In this document: one piece after another, positions 33,134 to 41,917 of the stretch | How the letters are laid out: every line of letters begins with the position of its first letter | Numbering within the stretch: position 1 is the first letter of the stretch | Assembly (NCBI RefSeq): GCF_003626595.1 | Contig: NZ_RBAK01000013.1 | Location: forward strand, 119,947-183,946 | DNA: 64,000 nt | From: Micromonospora endolithica | GTDB taxonomy: Bacteria; Actinomycetota; Actinomycetes; Mycobacteriales; Micromonosporaceae | Direction: 5' to 3' | Translations under genes and position numbers: made by a program | Notes under the pieces: generated by a model | What the model was told of the DNA's origin: nothing | What the model saw: the letters and a program-made list of their open reading frames with translations, nothing else | The model's database searches: none

Positions 33134-34576
33134 TTACCAGCTCAGGTAGCGCGGCTGGGTCTGCACGTTCAGCTCGTCGTAGCGGATGAAGTTCGCCAAC
33201 CAGGTGCGCCAGTCGGTGAGCTTCAGGACATCGAGGCCCTTGACCATGTCGTTGGAGTAGATGTAGCCGTTGTACCAGTACGCCGACCAGCTGCCGCCGC
33301 CGACCAGGCGGTCCACCGAGAGCGGGCCGCGCTCCCAGAACGCGATCTCCTTCGGGTTGGCCGAGTCGGTGAAGTCCCACACCGAGATGCCGCCCTGGTA
33401 CCACGCCTGGACCATGATGTCCCGACCGGGGACCGGGATCAGCGAACCGTTGTGTGCGACGCAGGTCTCGGTCTCCGCGTTGTAGCGGGGGATCTTGTAG
33501 TAGCTGCGGAAGACCAGGGTGCGGGCGTCACCGCGCCCGGTGATGTCGTAGACCGCGTCCGCGCCCCGGTTCGGGCCGATGGCCTCGGTGCAGGTCGCCG
33601 CGCCGCCGCCGCCCAGCTCGTCGGTGAAGACCACCTTGGTGCCGGCGTTGTTGAACGTGGCCGAGTGCCAGAACGCGAAGTTCTCGGTGTCCCGCACCCG
33701 GTTGATCACCCGGGGGGCCTCCCGGTCGCGGATGTCCAGCAGGATGCCGTCGCCCATGCAGGCGCCGGCGGCCAGGTCCTTCTCCGGGTACGCGGTGATG
33801 TCGTGGCAACCGCTGGTCGCCGACTTGGCGCCCGGCACACCCGGGAACCCGCCGTCCGGGAACAGGTTCGGGGTGGCCACCACGGCCGCGTCGGTGGGCT
33901 TCTTCACCGGCACCTTGACGATCGAGATCGAGTCGTGCGGCGGCGGGCAACCCACGTACGCGTCGGACGGCCCGTACGACGACACGTACAGGTAGACCGA
34001 CCGGCGGTCCTTCGCCGGGACCAGGGTGTGGGTGTGCGAGCCGCAGGCGGTCTGCACGCTCTTGACGTAGCGCGGGTTGGCCTTGTCGCTGATGTCGAAG
34101 ATCCGGATGCCCTCCCACCGCGTCTCGCTCGACGGCACCTGCGTGCTGGAACAGGAGTCGTCGCTGCGGGGCGAGTCGGTGGACAGGAAGAGCAGGTTGC
34201 CGCGGACCGAGATGTCGTTCTGCGACCCCGGGCAGAGCACCGAGGCCACCACCGTCGGCGCGGTGGGCCGGGAGATGTCGTAGACGACGAAGCCGTTGTA
34301 GTTGCCGGCGAACGCGTAGCGGCCCTGGAAGGCGAGGTCGCTGTTGGTGGCGTCGAGCGGCGCGACCTTCGGCAGGTTGGCGACCTGCTTGAGGTTGGGG
34401 CTGCTCACGATCTCGTCGATGCCCGGGATGGTGTTGGCGGCACCTGACGGCGCCGAGCGGACGGCCACGTCGGCGCTGCCCGGTGGGGCGGCGGCGACGC
34501 TGGCGAGGAGGAGGCCGGCCGCGGCCAGGCCGACGGTGGCGAGCCGGCGGGACCGCGGCAGGGAGGATCTGAGCAT
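33134..34576 (-). CDS. Secreted LVIVD-repeat beta-propeller protein
   Basis: 480 residues from the ATG at 34576 (GAAGGGCG upstream). A signal peptide of about 35 residues has RRLATVGLAAAGLLLASVAAAPPGSA. The mature protein has repeated propeller blades such as YAFAGNYNGFVVYDISRPTAPTVVASV, GIRIFDISDKANPRYVKSV, GILLDIRDREAPRVINRV and GGISVWDFTDSANPKEIAFW, the LVIVD-type pattern. Six or more cysteines (SDDSCSS, TACGSH, VGCPPPH, SGCHD, GACMG, ATCTE, ETCVAH) point to disulfides. Substrate and role are unknown; such proteins may scaffold at the cell surface. The aligned blades and HSATFNNAGTKVVFTDE suggest a seven-bladed fold. Confidence 0.85.
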   Translation of the reverse strand: MLRSSLPRSRRLATVGLAAAGLLLASVAAAPPGSADVAVRSAPSGAANTIPGIDEIVSSPNLKQVANLPKVAPLDATNSDLAFQGRYAFAGNYNGFVVYDISRPTAPTVVASVLCPGSQNDISVRGNLLFLSTDSPRSDDSCSSTQVPSSETRWEGIRIFDISDKANPRYVKSVQTACGSHTHTLVPAKDRRSVYLYVSSYGPSDAYVGCPPPHDSISIVKVPVKKPTDAAVVATPNLFPDGGFPGVPGAKSATSGCHDITAYPEKDLAAGACMGDGILLDIRDREAPRVINRVRDTENFAFWHSATFNNAGTKVVFTDELGGGGAATCTEAIGPNRGADAVYDITGRGDARTLVFRSYYKIPRYNAETETCVAHNGSLIPVPGRDIMVQAWYQGGISVWDFTDSANPKEIAFWERGPLSVDRLVGGGSWSAYWYNGYIYSNDMVKGLDVLKLTDWRTWLANFIRYDELNVQTQPRYLSW

Positions 34577-34715
34577 CTGCGGCGCCCTTCGCAAGGGGTA
34601 GTCGATGCCCGAAACCCTAGCAATCGGTGACGCTCATCGATGTGACCCGGATCACATTTAAGGCGGTTCATCAATGGATAAGATCGCCATGACCTCTACC
34701 GAGGGAGATTCGCCC

Positions 34716-35429
34716 ATGACCGTACGACGCGTACGGACCCTGGCCGTCGTCACATCGGTCCTCCTGCTCGCCGGCGTCGTGGTGGCCGTCCTGCTCGGCT
34801 CGCGCGGCGCCGCCCCCGGCCCCGCCGCCGCACCGGCCGCCGGGACCGCCACCGCACCGACCGCCGACGCCGGACCGGCCGCGCCGGGCGGACCCGCGGT
34901 GATCGTTCCCGGCCGGCCGGGGGAGACCGCCGCCACCCGCCCCGCCGAGGACCTCGCCGGGGCCGCCGCTCCCCGTCCGCACAACGCGATGGACACCTGG
35001 TTCGTCCGGATGATGATCCCGCACCACGCGCAGGCGCTGGAGATGGCCACGCTGGCGCCGGAGCGCGCGGCCGACCCCGACGTACGCGCCCTGGCCGACC
35101 GGATCCGCGCCAGCCAGGGACCGGAGATCGGCATGATGCGGGGCTGGCTCCAGGCCCGCGGCCTGGCCGAGAACGTCGCCGGGCACGACCACGGCAGCAT
35201 GAAGGGCATGCAGTCGCCGGAGGCGATGCGCCGGCTCGCCGACACCCGGGGGGCCGCCTTCGACCGGCTCTTCGTCGAGATGATGACCGCGCACCACGCC
35301 GGTGCCGTCGAGATGGCCACCGACCTGCTCCGGGTCGGCGCGGACCTCACCCTGTCCGAGTTCGCCAACGCCGTGGCCACCGAGCAGGCCGTCGAGATCG
35401 ACCGGATGCGGACTCTGCTGGCCTCCTGA
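34716..35429 (+). CDS. DUF305 family exported protein
   Basis: 237 residues from the ATG at 34716 with GAGGGA upstream; an earlier in-frame ATG at 34674 lacks a site. An N-terminal membrane anchor (TLAVVTSVLLLAGVVVAVLL) is followed by a low-complexity Pro/Ala linker (to about 85). Two ferritin-like DUF305 helical pairs then have the family signature: FVRMMIPHHAQALEMA and LFVEMMTAHHAGAVEMA, each with an M-x-x-H-H motif. A Met/His-rich loop, HDHGSMKGMQS, lies between them. DUF305 proteins are often linked to copper or other metal handling at the cell surface; that role is inferred. Divergent from the LVIVD gene across 139 bp. Confidence 0.9.
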   Translation: MTVRRVRTLAVVTSVLLLAGVVVAVLLGSRGAAPGPAAAPAAGTATAPTADAGPAAPGGPAVIVPGRPGETAATRPAEDLAGAAAPRPHNAMDTWFVRMMIPHHAQALEMATLAPERAADPDVRALADRIRASQGPEIGMMRGWLQARGLAENVAGHDHGSMKGMQSPEAMRRLADTRGAAFDRLFVEMMTAHHAGAVEMATDLLRVGADLTLSEFANAVATEQAVEIDRMRTLLAS

Positions 35430-35449
35430 CCCCGGTGTGGGCCGGCACG

Positions 35450-35455
35450 TACGCT
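35450..35455 (+). promoter_or_regulatory. -10 box, probably leaderless transcript
   Basis: TACGCT, 8 nt before the GTG at 35464 (a second in-frame GTG at 35458 is too close at 2 nt). This decides the start used for the kinase. Confidence 0.4.
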
Positions 35456-35463
35456 GGGTGACC

Positions 35464-36699
35464 GTGAACCGCACCGTGTTCGGCCGCCCGCTGCGCAGCG
35501 TCGCCTTCGACGTGTGCGTCGCCCTCGGCGTGGTGCTGGTCGGACTGGCCGGGGCGGGCAACCAGCCCGGTGGCTGGCTGGCCGTCCTGCTGGGGGCCGC
35601 CATGGCGGTGGCACTGCTGTTCCGCCGGGTCCGGCCCAGCGCCGTCGCGGCGGTGGTGGCCGTCCTCGCGCTGGTCCAGGTCGCCGCCGGCTGGGGCCCG
35701 CTGGCCTTCGACGTCGCCGTCCTGGTCGCGCTCTACAGCGTGGTCAAGTACGCCGAACGCCTGCGCGACGGCGTCCTGGCCGGCGTCGTCGCCGCCGTCG
35801 GAGTGGTGCTGGCCGCCGTCCAGACGCCGGGCGAGGCGCCCTGGTGGGCCACCACCATCTACTTCGGACTGATCACCGGCGGCGTCTTCCTGGCCGCGCT
35901 GAACGTCCGGACCCGCCGGCTCTACGTGCTCAGCCTGGAGGAACGGGCCGCGACCCTGGAGCGGGAACGCGAGGCCGAGGCGCGGGCCGCCGTCGCCGAG
36001 GAGCGCACCCGCATCGCCCGGGAACTGCACGACGTCGTCGCGCACAGTTTGGCGGTGATGATCGTGCAGGCCGACGGGGCCCGGTTCACCCTCGACCGGG
36101 ATCCGGAGACCGCCCGGGCGGCGGTCAAGGTGGTGGCCGACACCGGCCGGGTCGCCCTGGAGGAGATGCGGCGGCTGGTCGGCGTACTCCGCGAACCGAG
36201 CCCGCCGGAGACGGCGGTCGCGCCCGCCGCGAACGGTGCGCCGGACGCGCCGGGGGTCGCCGCCGAGCCGGCGCACCGCCGGCCGGCGCTGGCCGAACTG
36301 CCCGCCCTGCTGGACCGCTTCCGCGACGCCGGCCTGCGGGTCCGCTGGTCGGCCGCCGACGACCCTCCGGCGCTGCCGCCGGGGCTGGAGCTGACCCTCT
36401 ACCGGGTGGTGCAGGAGGGGCTGACCAACGCGCTCAAGCACGCCGGGGTCGGTGCCGGCGTCGAGGTGGGCCTGGACCGGCCCGAAGGCGCCGTCGTGGT
36501 TCGGGTGGTCGACGACGGGCGCGGCCGACCGCCGGTCCGGCCGGCGCCGTCCGGCGGTCACGGTCTGTTGGGCATGCGCGAGCGGGTCGGCGTGTACGAC
36601 GGCAGCCTCACCGCCGGACCCCGACCGGGCGGGGGCTGGCGGGTCGAGGCGCGGCTGCCGCTACCCTCGACGCCCGGAGCGGAGGTGGTCGCGGCGTGA
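35464..36699 (+). CDS. Sensor histidine kinase (HisKA_3, NarL-partner type)
   Basis: 411 residues. Residues 1-145 hold five or six membrane spans (FDVCVALGVVLVGLAG, AVLLGAAMAVALLF, VAAVVAVLALVQVAAG, GVLAGVVAAVGVVLAAV, TIYFGLITGGVFLAALNV). A coiled coil follows (LSLEERAATLEREREAEARAAVAEERTR in two heptad runs). The phosphorylated histidine is at about 189 in ARELHDVVAHSLAVMIVQ. The ATPase domain has the N-box YRVVQEGLTNALKHAG and the G-boxes VDDGRGRP and GHGLLGMRERV. Its stop overlaps the response-regulator start. The pair lies directly upstream of an FtsX-type permease gene, a common target arrangement. Confidence 0.93.
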   Translation: MNRTVFGRPLRSVAFDVCVALGVVLVGLAGAGNQPGGWLAVLLGAAMAVALLFRRVRPSAVAAVVAVLALVQVAAGWGPLAFDVAVLVALYSVVKYAERLRDGVLAGVVAAVGVVLAAVQTPGEAPWWATTIYFGLITGGVFLAALNVRTRRLYVLSLEERAATLEREREAEARAAVAEERTRIARELHDVVAHSLAVMIVQADGARFTLDRDPETARAAVKVVADTGRVALEEMRRLVGVLREPSPPETAVAPAANGAPDAPGVAAEPAHRRPALAELPALLDRFRDAGLRVRWSAADDPPALPPGLELTLYRVVQEGLTNALKHAGVGAGVEVGLDRPEGAVVVRVVDDGRGRPPVRPAPSGGHGLLGMRERVGVYDGSLTAGPRPGGGWRVEARLPLPSTPGAEVVAA

Positions 36700-37361
36700 C
36701 CGTGCGGGTGGTGATCGTGGACGACCAGGCGCTGGTGCGCGCCGGGTTCCGGATGGTGCTGGACTCCCAGCCCGACCTGGAGGTAGTCGGCGAGGCGATC
36801 GACGGCGCCGACGCGCTGCGCGTCCTGGCCCGCGTCGAGGCCGACGTGGTGGTGATGGACGTGCGGATGCCGGCCATGGACGGCGTCGAGGCGACCCGCC
36901 GGATCTGCGCCGCCCGTCCGCCCGGCCCGCCCCGGGTGCTGGTGTTGACCACGTTCGACACCGAGGCGGACGCGTTCGCCGCGCTGCGGGCCGGTGCCAG
37001 CGGCTTCCTGCTCAAGAACGTGCCCCCGGAGGAGCTGCTGGCCGCGATCCGGGTGGTCGCGCAGGGCGACTCGGTGGTGGCCCCGTCGATCACCCGCCGG
37101 CTGCTCGACCGCTTCGCCGGCCAGCTCGGTCCCGGCCCCGCCGCGGACCCCCGCCTGGCCCAGCTCACCGAGCGGGAGCGGGAGATCCTGCTGCTCGTCG
37201 CGCAGGGACTGGCCAACGCCGAGATCGCCGCCCGGTTGCACGTCGCCGAGGCGACGGTCAAGACGCACGTCGGGCGGATACTGGCCAAACTCCAGCTCCG
37301 CGACCGGGTGCAGGCGGTGGTCCTGGCGTACGAGAGCGGCCTGGTGACTCCCGGCGGCTGA
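36696..37361 (+). CDS. NarL/LuxR-family response regulator
   Basis: 221 residues. The receiver domain has VDDQ at 8-11, phospho-acceptor Asp55 (VVVMDVRMPAMDG), LTTFD and the conserved Lys in GFLLKNVPPE. The LuxR helix-turn-helix is at about 155-215 (LTEREREILLLVAQGLANAEIAARL, then ATVKTHVGRILAKLQLRDRVQAV). GTG start overlapping the kinase stop (GTGA). Likely partner of the kinase; the permease gene 145 nt downstream is a candidate target. Confidence 0.94.
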   Translation: MTVRVVIVDDQALVRAGFRMVLDSQPDLEVVGEAIDGADALRVLARVEADVVVMDVRMPAMDGVEATRRICAARPPGPPRVLVLTTFDTEADAFAALRAGASGFLLKNVPPEELLAAIRVVAQGDSVVAPSITRRLLDRFAGQLGPGPAADPRLAQLTEREREILLLVAQGLANAEIAARLHVAEATVKTHVGRILAKLQLRDRVQAVVLAYESGLVTPGG

Positions 37362-37506
37362 CCCCGCGTACACCCCGGGTCGTACCCACCGGCGGGGCCG
37401 ACCACCCCGTGGTCGTACAGCCGTCGAGCGTGCCGGTGGACGCGGGCCGGCCGGTGCCCTCCCTAGCGTCGGAGACGTCCTGGCCACGATCTCCACGGGG
37501 AGCACC

Positions 37507-39990
37507 ATGATCCGGTCGACCCTGCGCTCGGTGCGCGCCGACGCGCGGCACCTGTTCCTGTCCGCCCTGGCCGTCGTCATCGGTGTCGCCTTCGTCGCCG
37601 GCACCCTGATCGTCGTGGACGGCATGCGTGCCGGCGCGTACGACCGGGCCGGGGCCTTCGACCGGCACACCGACCTGGCCGTGCACCCGATCGGGCGGGA
37701 GTCCCTGCCGGCCGGGCTCGTCGACCGGGTCCGCGCCGTCGACGGGGTGGCCGCCGCCGCGGGGGAACTCGTGACCACCGCCGGGATCGTCGGCGCCGAC
37801 GGCCGCCCGGTGCTGGGCTACACCGTCCTGGCCGCGATCCCCACCGACCGGGCGCTGCGCTCGTACGACCTGGTGTCCGGACGGTTGCCGGACCGACCCG
37901 GTGAGGTGGTGCTCGACGCGCCGACCGCGGCCGAGCAGGACCTCGCCGTCGGTGATCCGGTCCGGGTCGGCGGCGACGGGGGACCGGCCCGCGCGTACAC
38001 CCTGGTCGGGACCGTCGACGTGGCCGGCACCACCCGCGACGTCGGCGGGCCGTTCGTCGGCCTGGTCGGCGTCGACGCGCTCGCCGTCTCCGGGCGTCCC
38101 GGCTACGACCGGGTCATGGTCGCCGCCGCGCCCGGCGCCGCGGACGCCGGGCTGGTCGCGGCGGTGGCCGCGGTGGCCGGCCCGGGCGCCACGGTCAAGA
38201 CCCGCCAGCGGATCCTCGACGACGCGGTCACCGACGCCGTCCGCGACCTGGACCAGTTCAACCTGGCGCTGCTGACGTTCGCCGGGGTGGCGGTCGTGGT
38301 GGCCGGCTTCGTGATCGCCAACACCTTCGCCATCGTGGCCGCCCAGCGCACCCGGCGCACCGCGCTGCTGCGCGTGGTCGGCGCGACCCGGGGGCAGTTG
38401 TTCCGCGCCGCCGTCGCCGAGGCGGCCGTGGTCGGTGTGGTCGCCTCCGCGGCCGGCGTGCTGCTCGGGATCGCGCTGGCCGCCGGCCTGGACGCCCTGC
38501 TCGGCCGAGCCGACCTCCCGGTCTCCGGGCGGCTCGTGGTCACCGTGCCGGCGGTGGCGGCCAGCCTGGCCGTGGGTACCGTCGTCACGGTCGGCGCCGC
38601 GCTGGTGCCGGCGTGGAAGGGCACCCGGGTGGCCCCGGTGGCCGCCCTCGCCGACGCCGTCGTGGCACCCGCCCGACGACCGGGCCCGGTCCGGTCGACC
38701 GTCGGCGCCCTGGTCCTCACCGCCGGCGTCGCCGCCCTGGTAGCCGCCCCGTACGCCATGCTGATCCCGCTGGTCGCCGCCGGTGGGACGCTGGCCTTCC
38801 TCGGTCTCGTCCTGCTCGGGCCGGTGCTGGTGCCGGCCCTGGTGCGGGTCCTCGGCGCGCCGGTGCGGCGGTTGCTCGGGGTGCCCGGTGACCTGGCCGT
38901 CGCCAACGCGGTCCGCAACCCCCGGCGGGTCGCCGCGACCGCCACCGCGCTGGTGATCGGCATCGGACTGGTGTCCGCCTTCGTGGTCGGTGCGCACAGC
39001 ACGCGGATCGGCATCGAACGCAGCGTGGACGCCGAGATCGGGGTCGACTGGCTGGTCACCGGGGTCGGCGGAAACCTGCCCGCGCCGCTGGCCGCGGAGC
39101 TGCGGGCCCGGGACGAGCTGGCGGTCGTGCACGAGTGGCGCGCCGTGGTCGACTCCGGGACGGAGGTGCGTGCCTCCCACCCCGCCCTGGTGCGACGAAC
39201 GCTGACCGGGGTGGTCGCCGGCGAACCGGGCCGCCTCGGACCCGGCCGGGCGCTGGTCGGTGCGGAACTGGCGGCGTCGCGGGGCTGGGGGGTGGGCGCC
39301 ACCGTCACCGTTGCCGGTCGCCCGTTCCGGGTGGTCGCCGTGGTTACCGACGACCGGCCGCCCCCGGCCGGCGGACCGGTGCCGCCCGGTCACGTGGTGC
39401 ATCTGGTCGACGAGGACTTCGCCGTGCTCTACCCCGCCGAGCGGGGGCACCTGGCCGAGATCGAACCGGCCGCCGGTGTCTCCGCCGGGCGGGCCCGGTC
39501 GGCGATCGAGTCGGTGGTGGCCCGCTATCCGACGGTCAACCTGCTCGACCAGGGCGCCTACAAGAAGATGCTGACCGGCACGGTGGACATGCTGCTCGCG
39601 TTCGTCACCGCGCTGCTCGGGCTGGCGGTGGTCATCGCGTTGGTCGGGGTGGCCAACACGCTGGGCCTGTCGGTGCTGGAGCGGACCCGGGAGAACGCGG
39701 TGCTGCGGGCGGTCGGGCTGAGCCGGGGCGGGATGCGGGCGATGCTCGCGGTCGAGGCGGTCCTGACCGCCGGCGTGGGTGTGGTGCTCGGCATCGCGCT
39801 GGGCACCGGGGTGAGCGCCGCGGCGATGGCGTTGCTCGGCCGGATCAGCGGGGACTTCACCGTGGCGCTGCCGCTCGGGCGGCTCGGTCTGATCGTCGGC
39901 GTCGCGGTGGCCGCCGCGCTCGTCGCCTCGGTGCTGCCGGCCCGCCGGGCGCTGGCCCGGCCGGTGGTGGAGGCCCTCGGCGACCAGTGA
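37507..39990 (+). CDS. FtsX/MacB-type ABC transporter permease
   Basis: 827 residues, the two-FtsX-domain layout. A first membrane helix (LFLSALAVVIGVAFVAGTLIVVDG) precedes a large extracellular MacB_PCD-like domain. FtsX domain 1 has helices near 245-380 (FAGVAVVVAGFVIANTF .. RRTALLRVVGATRGQLF). A central pair follows near 405-440. A second extracellular domain precedes FtsX domain 2 near 695-820 (ALLGLAVVIALVGVANTLGLSVLERTRENAVLRAVGLSRGG in two parts). GGGGAG lies before the ATG. Normally an ATPase gene is adjacent; none is found here on either side. The TGA stop lies in a perfect palindrome shared with the kinase gene. Confidence 0.92.
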   Translation: MIRSTLRSVRADARHLFLSALAVVIGVAFVAGTLIVVDGMRAGAYDRAGAFDRHTDLAVHPIGRESLPAGLVDRVRAVDGVAAAAGELVTTAGIVGADGRPVLGYTVLAAIPTDRALRSYDLVSGRLPDRPGEVVLDAPTAAEQDLAVGDPVRVGGDGGPARAYTLVGTVDVAGTTRDVGGPFVGLVGVDALAVSGRPGYDRVMVAAAPGAADAGLVAAVAAVAGPGATVKTRQRILDDAVTDAVRDLDQFNLALLTFAGVAVVVAGFVIANTFAIVAAQRTRRTALLRVVGATRGQLFRAAVAEAAVVGVVASAAGVLLGIALAAGLDALLGRADLPVSGRLVVTVPAVAASLAVGTVVTVGAALVPAWKGTRVAPVAALADAVVAPARRPGPVRSTVGALVLTAGVAALVAAPYAMLIPLVAAGGTLAFLGLVLLGPVLVPALVRVLGAPVRRLLGVPGDLAVANAVRNPRRVAATATALVIGIGLVSAFVVGAHSTRIGIERSVDAEIGVDWLVTGVGGNLPAPLAAELRARDELAVVHEWRAVVDSGTEVRASHPALVRRTLTGVVAGEPGRLGPGRALVGAELAASRGWGVGATVTVAGRPFRVVAVVTDDRPPPAGGPVPPGHVVHLVDEDFAVLYPAERGHLAEIEPAAGVSAGRARSAIESVVARYPTVNLLDQGAYKKMLTGTVDMLLAFVTALLGLAVVIALVGVANTLGLSVLERTRENAVLRAVGLSRGGMRAMLAVEAVLTAGVGVVLGIALGTGVSAAAMALLGRISGDFTVALPLGRLGLIVGVAVAAALVASVLPARRALARPVVEALGDQ

Positions 39991-40006
39991 CCGGTCACTG
40001 GTCGCC
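39979..40006. terminator. Perfect 28-bp palindrome containing both convergent stop codons
   Basis: Half-site GGCGACCAGTGACC (39979-39992) followed by its exact reverse complement (39993-40006). It encodes the last three codons and stop (Gly-Asp-Gln-stop) of both the permease (TGA 39988-39990) and, on the other strand, the kinase (stop 39995-39997). It can fold as a terminator in either direction. Confidence 0.85.
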
Positions 40007-41380
40007 GGGCGGGACCTCGGGCTCGGTGGTGGGCGCCGCCGTCGTCGGCGGTGGTGGGGGTGGCGGCTCCGTGGTGGGCTCCGGGGCGGGGGTGGTGGCC
40101 GGCGCGCTGCTCGGCGGAGGCGCGGCCGTGGTGGGCGCGGTCGTCGGCCGGGTGGTGACCGGGCTGGTCGGCGGCGCGGACGCGGTCGAGGTGGGCGACG
40201 CGGAAGGCCGGCTGGTCGAGCCCAACGGCACGTACGGCTGGTCGTCGACGGGCGCCGCGGGCACCTCGGGCGCCCCCGGTGTCGCCTCGCCGCCGGTGGG
40301 CTCTGCCGCCGGTGCGGAGGTCGTGGGCAGCTTCACCCCGTCCGGCGCGTTGGCCGCGCCGGTGACGCCGAGCGCGGTGGCCAGCCCGGCCAGTCCCACC
40401 AGGACCGCCGCCGCCGCACCGACCAACGGGCCGCGACCGCGGCGGGCGGCACCGGCCGGCGGGACGGCCCGGGCGTCGGCGCGGGTGCTCGGGCCGGCGG
40501 CGCGCAGCGCGCCGACCCCGGCGGCGGCGACCGTCGCGGTGGCCGCCGTCGGGTCCGAGACGGCAGCCCGTGCCGCCTCCGCCATCGCCGCGCCGCTGCT
40601 GAACCGGTCCGCCGGGTCCTTGGCCAACGCGCGGGACACCAGGGCCCGCACCGCCTCCGGGATGTCGTGGGACAGCTCCGGCGGCTCGTCGTCGAGGTGC
40701 CGGACGGCGACCTGGAGCGGGTTGTCGCCGGTGAACGGCGGGCTCCCGCTCAGGCAGCAGTACGCCACCGCGCCCAGGGCGTAGATGTCCGTCGCGCCGG
40801 ACACCGGGCGCCCGGCGGCCTGCTCGGGCGCCATGTAGAGGGCGGTGCCGGGCACCGCGTTGGTGCTGGTGATGCTGGTGACGTTGGTGGAACGGGCCAC
40901 CCCGAAGTCGACGAGTACGACGGTGCCGTCCTCCTGCACCAGCAGGTTGCTCGGCTTGACGTCGCGGTGCACGATGCCGCCCTTGTGCGCGGCGTGCAGC
41001 GCCTGCGCCGCCTGCGCGACGATGGACATCGTCTCGGCCACGTCCAGCCGGCCGGCGGCTTCGATCCGCCGGGACAGCGGCTCGCCGGTGACGAACTCCA
41101 TCACCAGGTAGTCGGCGCGCCCGCCGTCGGGCAGGTCGTCCTCGCCGCAGTCGTAGACCTGGACGATGCCGGGGTGACGCAGGGCGGCCATGATCCGTGC
41201 CTCAGCCCGGAACCGGGCGATGAAGTCCGGGTCGGAGACCAGTGCCGGCAGCAGGACCTTGACCGCGACCTGCCGGCCGAGGACCAGGTCCGTGGCACGC
41301 CAGACGTCGCCCATGCCGCCGGTGGCGACACGTTCGTCCAGGCGGTACCGACCGCTGAGCACGACTTCCGAAGACAGCAC
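39995..41380 (-). CDS. Ser/Thr protein kinase, PknB-like, with one membrane span
   Basis: 461 residues from the GTG at 41380, chosen because a TACGGT box lies 6 nt upstream on this strand. The kinase domain (about 10-275) has the glycine loop VATGGMGDVWRA, Lys41 in VAVKVL, the catalytic HRDVKPSNLL (138-147), DFG (158-160) and the APE-like MAPEQAAGRP. A single membrane helix is at about 318-342 (VGAAAAVLVGLAGLATALGV). The extracellular part (about 120 residues) is a Pro/Thr/Ser-rich linker without PASTA repeats, so the sensor is unusual or absent. Hanks-type kinases regulate cell-wall and growth proteins. The C-terminus Gly-Asp-Gln is shared with the convergent permease through the palindrome. 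Confidence 0.93.
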   Translation of the reverse strand: MLSSEVVLSGRYRLDERVATGGMGDVWRATDLVLGRQVAVKVLLPALVSDPDFIARFRAEARIMAALRHPGIVQVYDCGEDDLPDGGRADYLVMEFVTGEPLSRRIEAAGRLDVAETMSIVAQAAQALHAAHKGGIVHRDVKPSNLLVQEDGTVVLVDFGVARSTNVTSITSTNAVPGTALYMAPEQAAGRPVSGATDIYALGAVAYCCLSGSPPFTGDNPLQVAVRHLDDEPPELSHDIPEAVRALVSRALAKDPADRFSSGAAMAEAARAAVSDPTAATATVAAAGVGALRAAGPSTRADARAVPPAGAARRGRGPLVGAAAAVLVGLAGLATALGVTGAANAPDGVKLPTTSAPAAEPTGGEATPGAPEVPAAPVDDQPYVPLGSTSRPSASPTSTASAPPTSPVTTRPTTAPTTAAPPPSSAPATTPAPEPTTEPPPPPPPTTAAPTTEPEVPPGDQ

Positions 41381-41386
41381 GACACC

Positions 41387-41392
41387 ACCGTA
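41387..41392 (-). promoter_or_regulatory. -10 box of the leaderless kinase gene
   Basis: TACGGT on the minus strand, 6 nt before the GTG at 41380. Confidence 0.5.
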
Positions 41393-41803
41393 CCCAGACC
41401 GGCCGACGCCGTCGCGCCCGCGCCCGCGCCGGTGCCGGTGCCGGTGGGGGTCGGCGGGCCGTCCGCGCTCCCCGTCCACCCGGTACGCTGTCACCTCTTC
41501 CGGACGCTGCGTGACGAAGCGGGTCACCCGGAGCGCGGTACGCTGGGAATTCGGTCCGATTCCGTCCCGGGAGCGTCCAACCGGCCCACCGCGTTACCTC
41601 GACGCGCCGTCCGAACGGTTTGATAATTCTCACTCTCCCGCCGAGCGGGACCGACTTGTCGGTTCGGGTCGCTGCTCCTACCGTTAGCGCGACTCGGGCC
41701 CACCCGACGGTGTCGGTCCGGCCCGCGTGCCGCCGGCCGAGCCGCCGAATCACCGTGGGGAGAGTCCGGACGTGCCGCCCGAGTCGCCACGCCGGGTGCG
41801 CAA
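41393..41803. other. 411-bp intergenic region between kinase and sigma operon
   Basis: No convincing gene. The proximal half is GC-rich low-complexity DNA (CCGGTGCCGGTG tandem near 41430). The distal half holds an AT-richer patch (TTTGATAATTCTCACT, 41617-41633) and the promoter listed at 41656. Reading frames that cross it lack codon bias. Confidence 0.5.
41656..41684 (+). promoter_or_regulatory. Putative housekeeping promoter for the sigma/anti-sigma operon
   Basis: TTGTCG (41656-41661), exactly 17 bases, TACCGT (41679-41684). The spacing is ideal for the principal sigma factor. Transcription would begin near 41691, about 110 nt before the small leader ORF. Confidence 0.5.
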
Positions 41804-41917
41804 ATGGTCAGCGGGGGGCTGAGGGTGGTGCGGGAGCAGGTCCGGGTCGGCGTCGCGTACGCCCGGTCCGCCGCGTCCCGCCCGGGGGCGCCCGCCGGGC
41901 GGGGGACGGCCGCGTGA
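41804..41917 (+). CDS. Possible 37-residue leader peptide coupled to the sigma gene
   Basis: An ATG frame of 37 codons (begins MVSGGLRVVREQVRVGVAYA) ends in TGA at 41915-41917, overlapping the GTG of the sigma gene by 4 nt (GTGA). The product is basic and Gly/Ala/Arg-rich. The exact overlap suggests translational coupling, but no clear ribosome-binding site precedes it and its composition is close to background, so it may be chance. Confidence 0.3.
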   Translation: MVSGGLRVVREQVRVGVAYARSAASRPGAPAGRGTAA

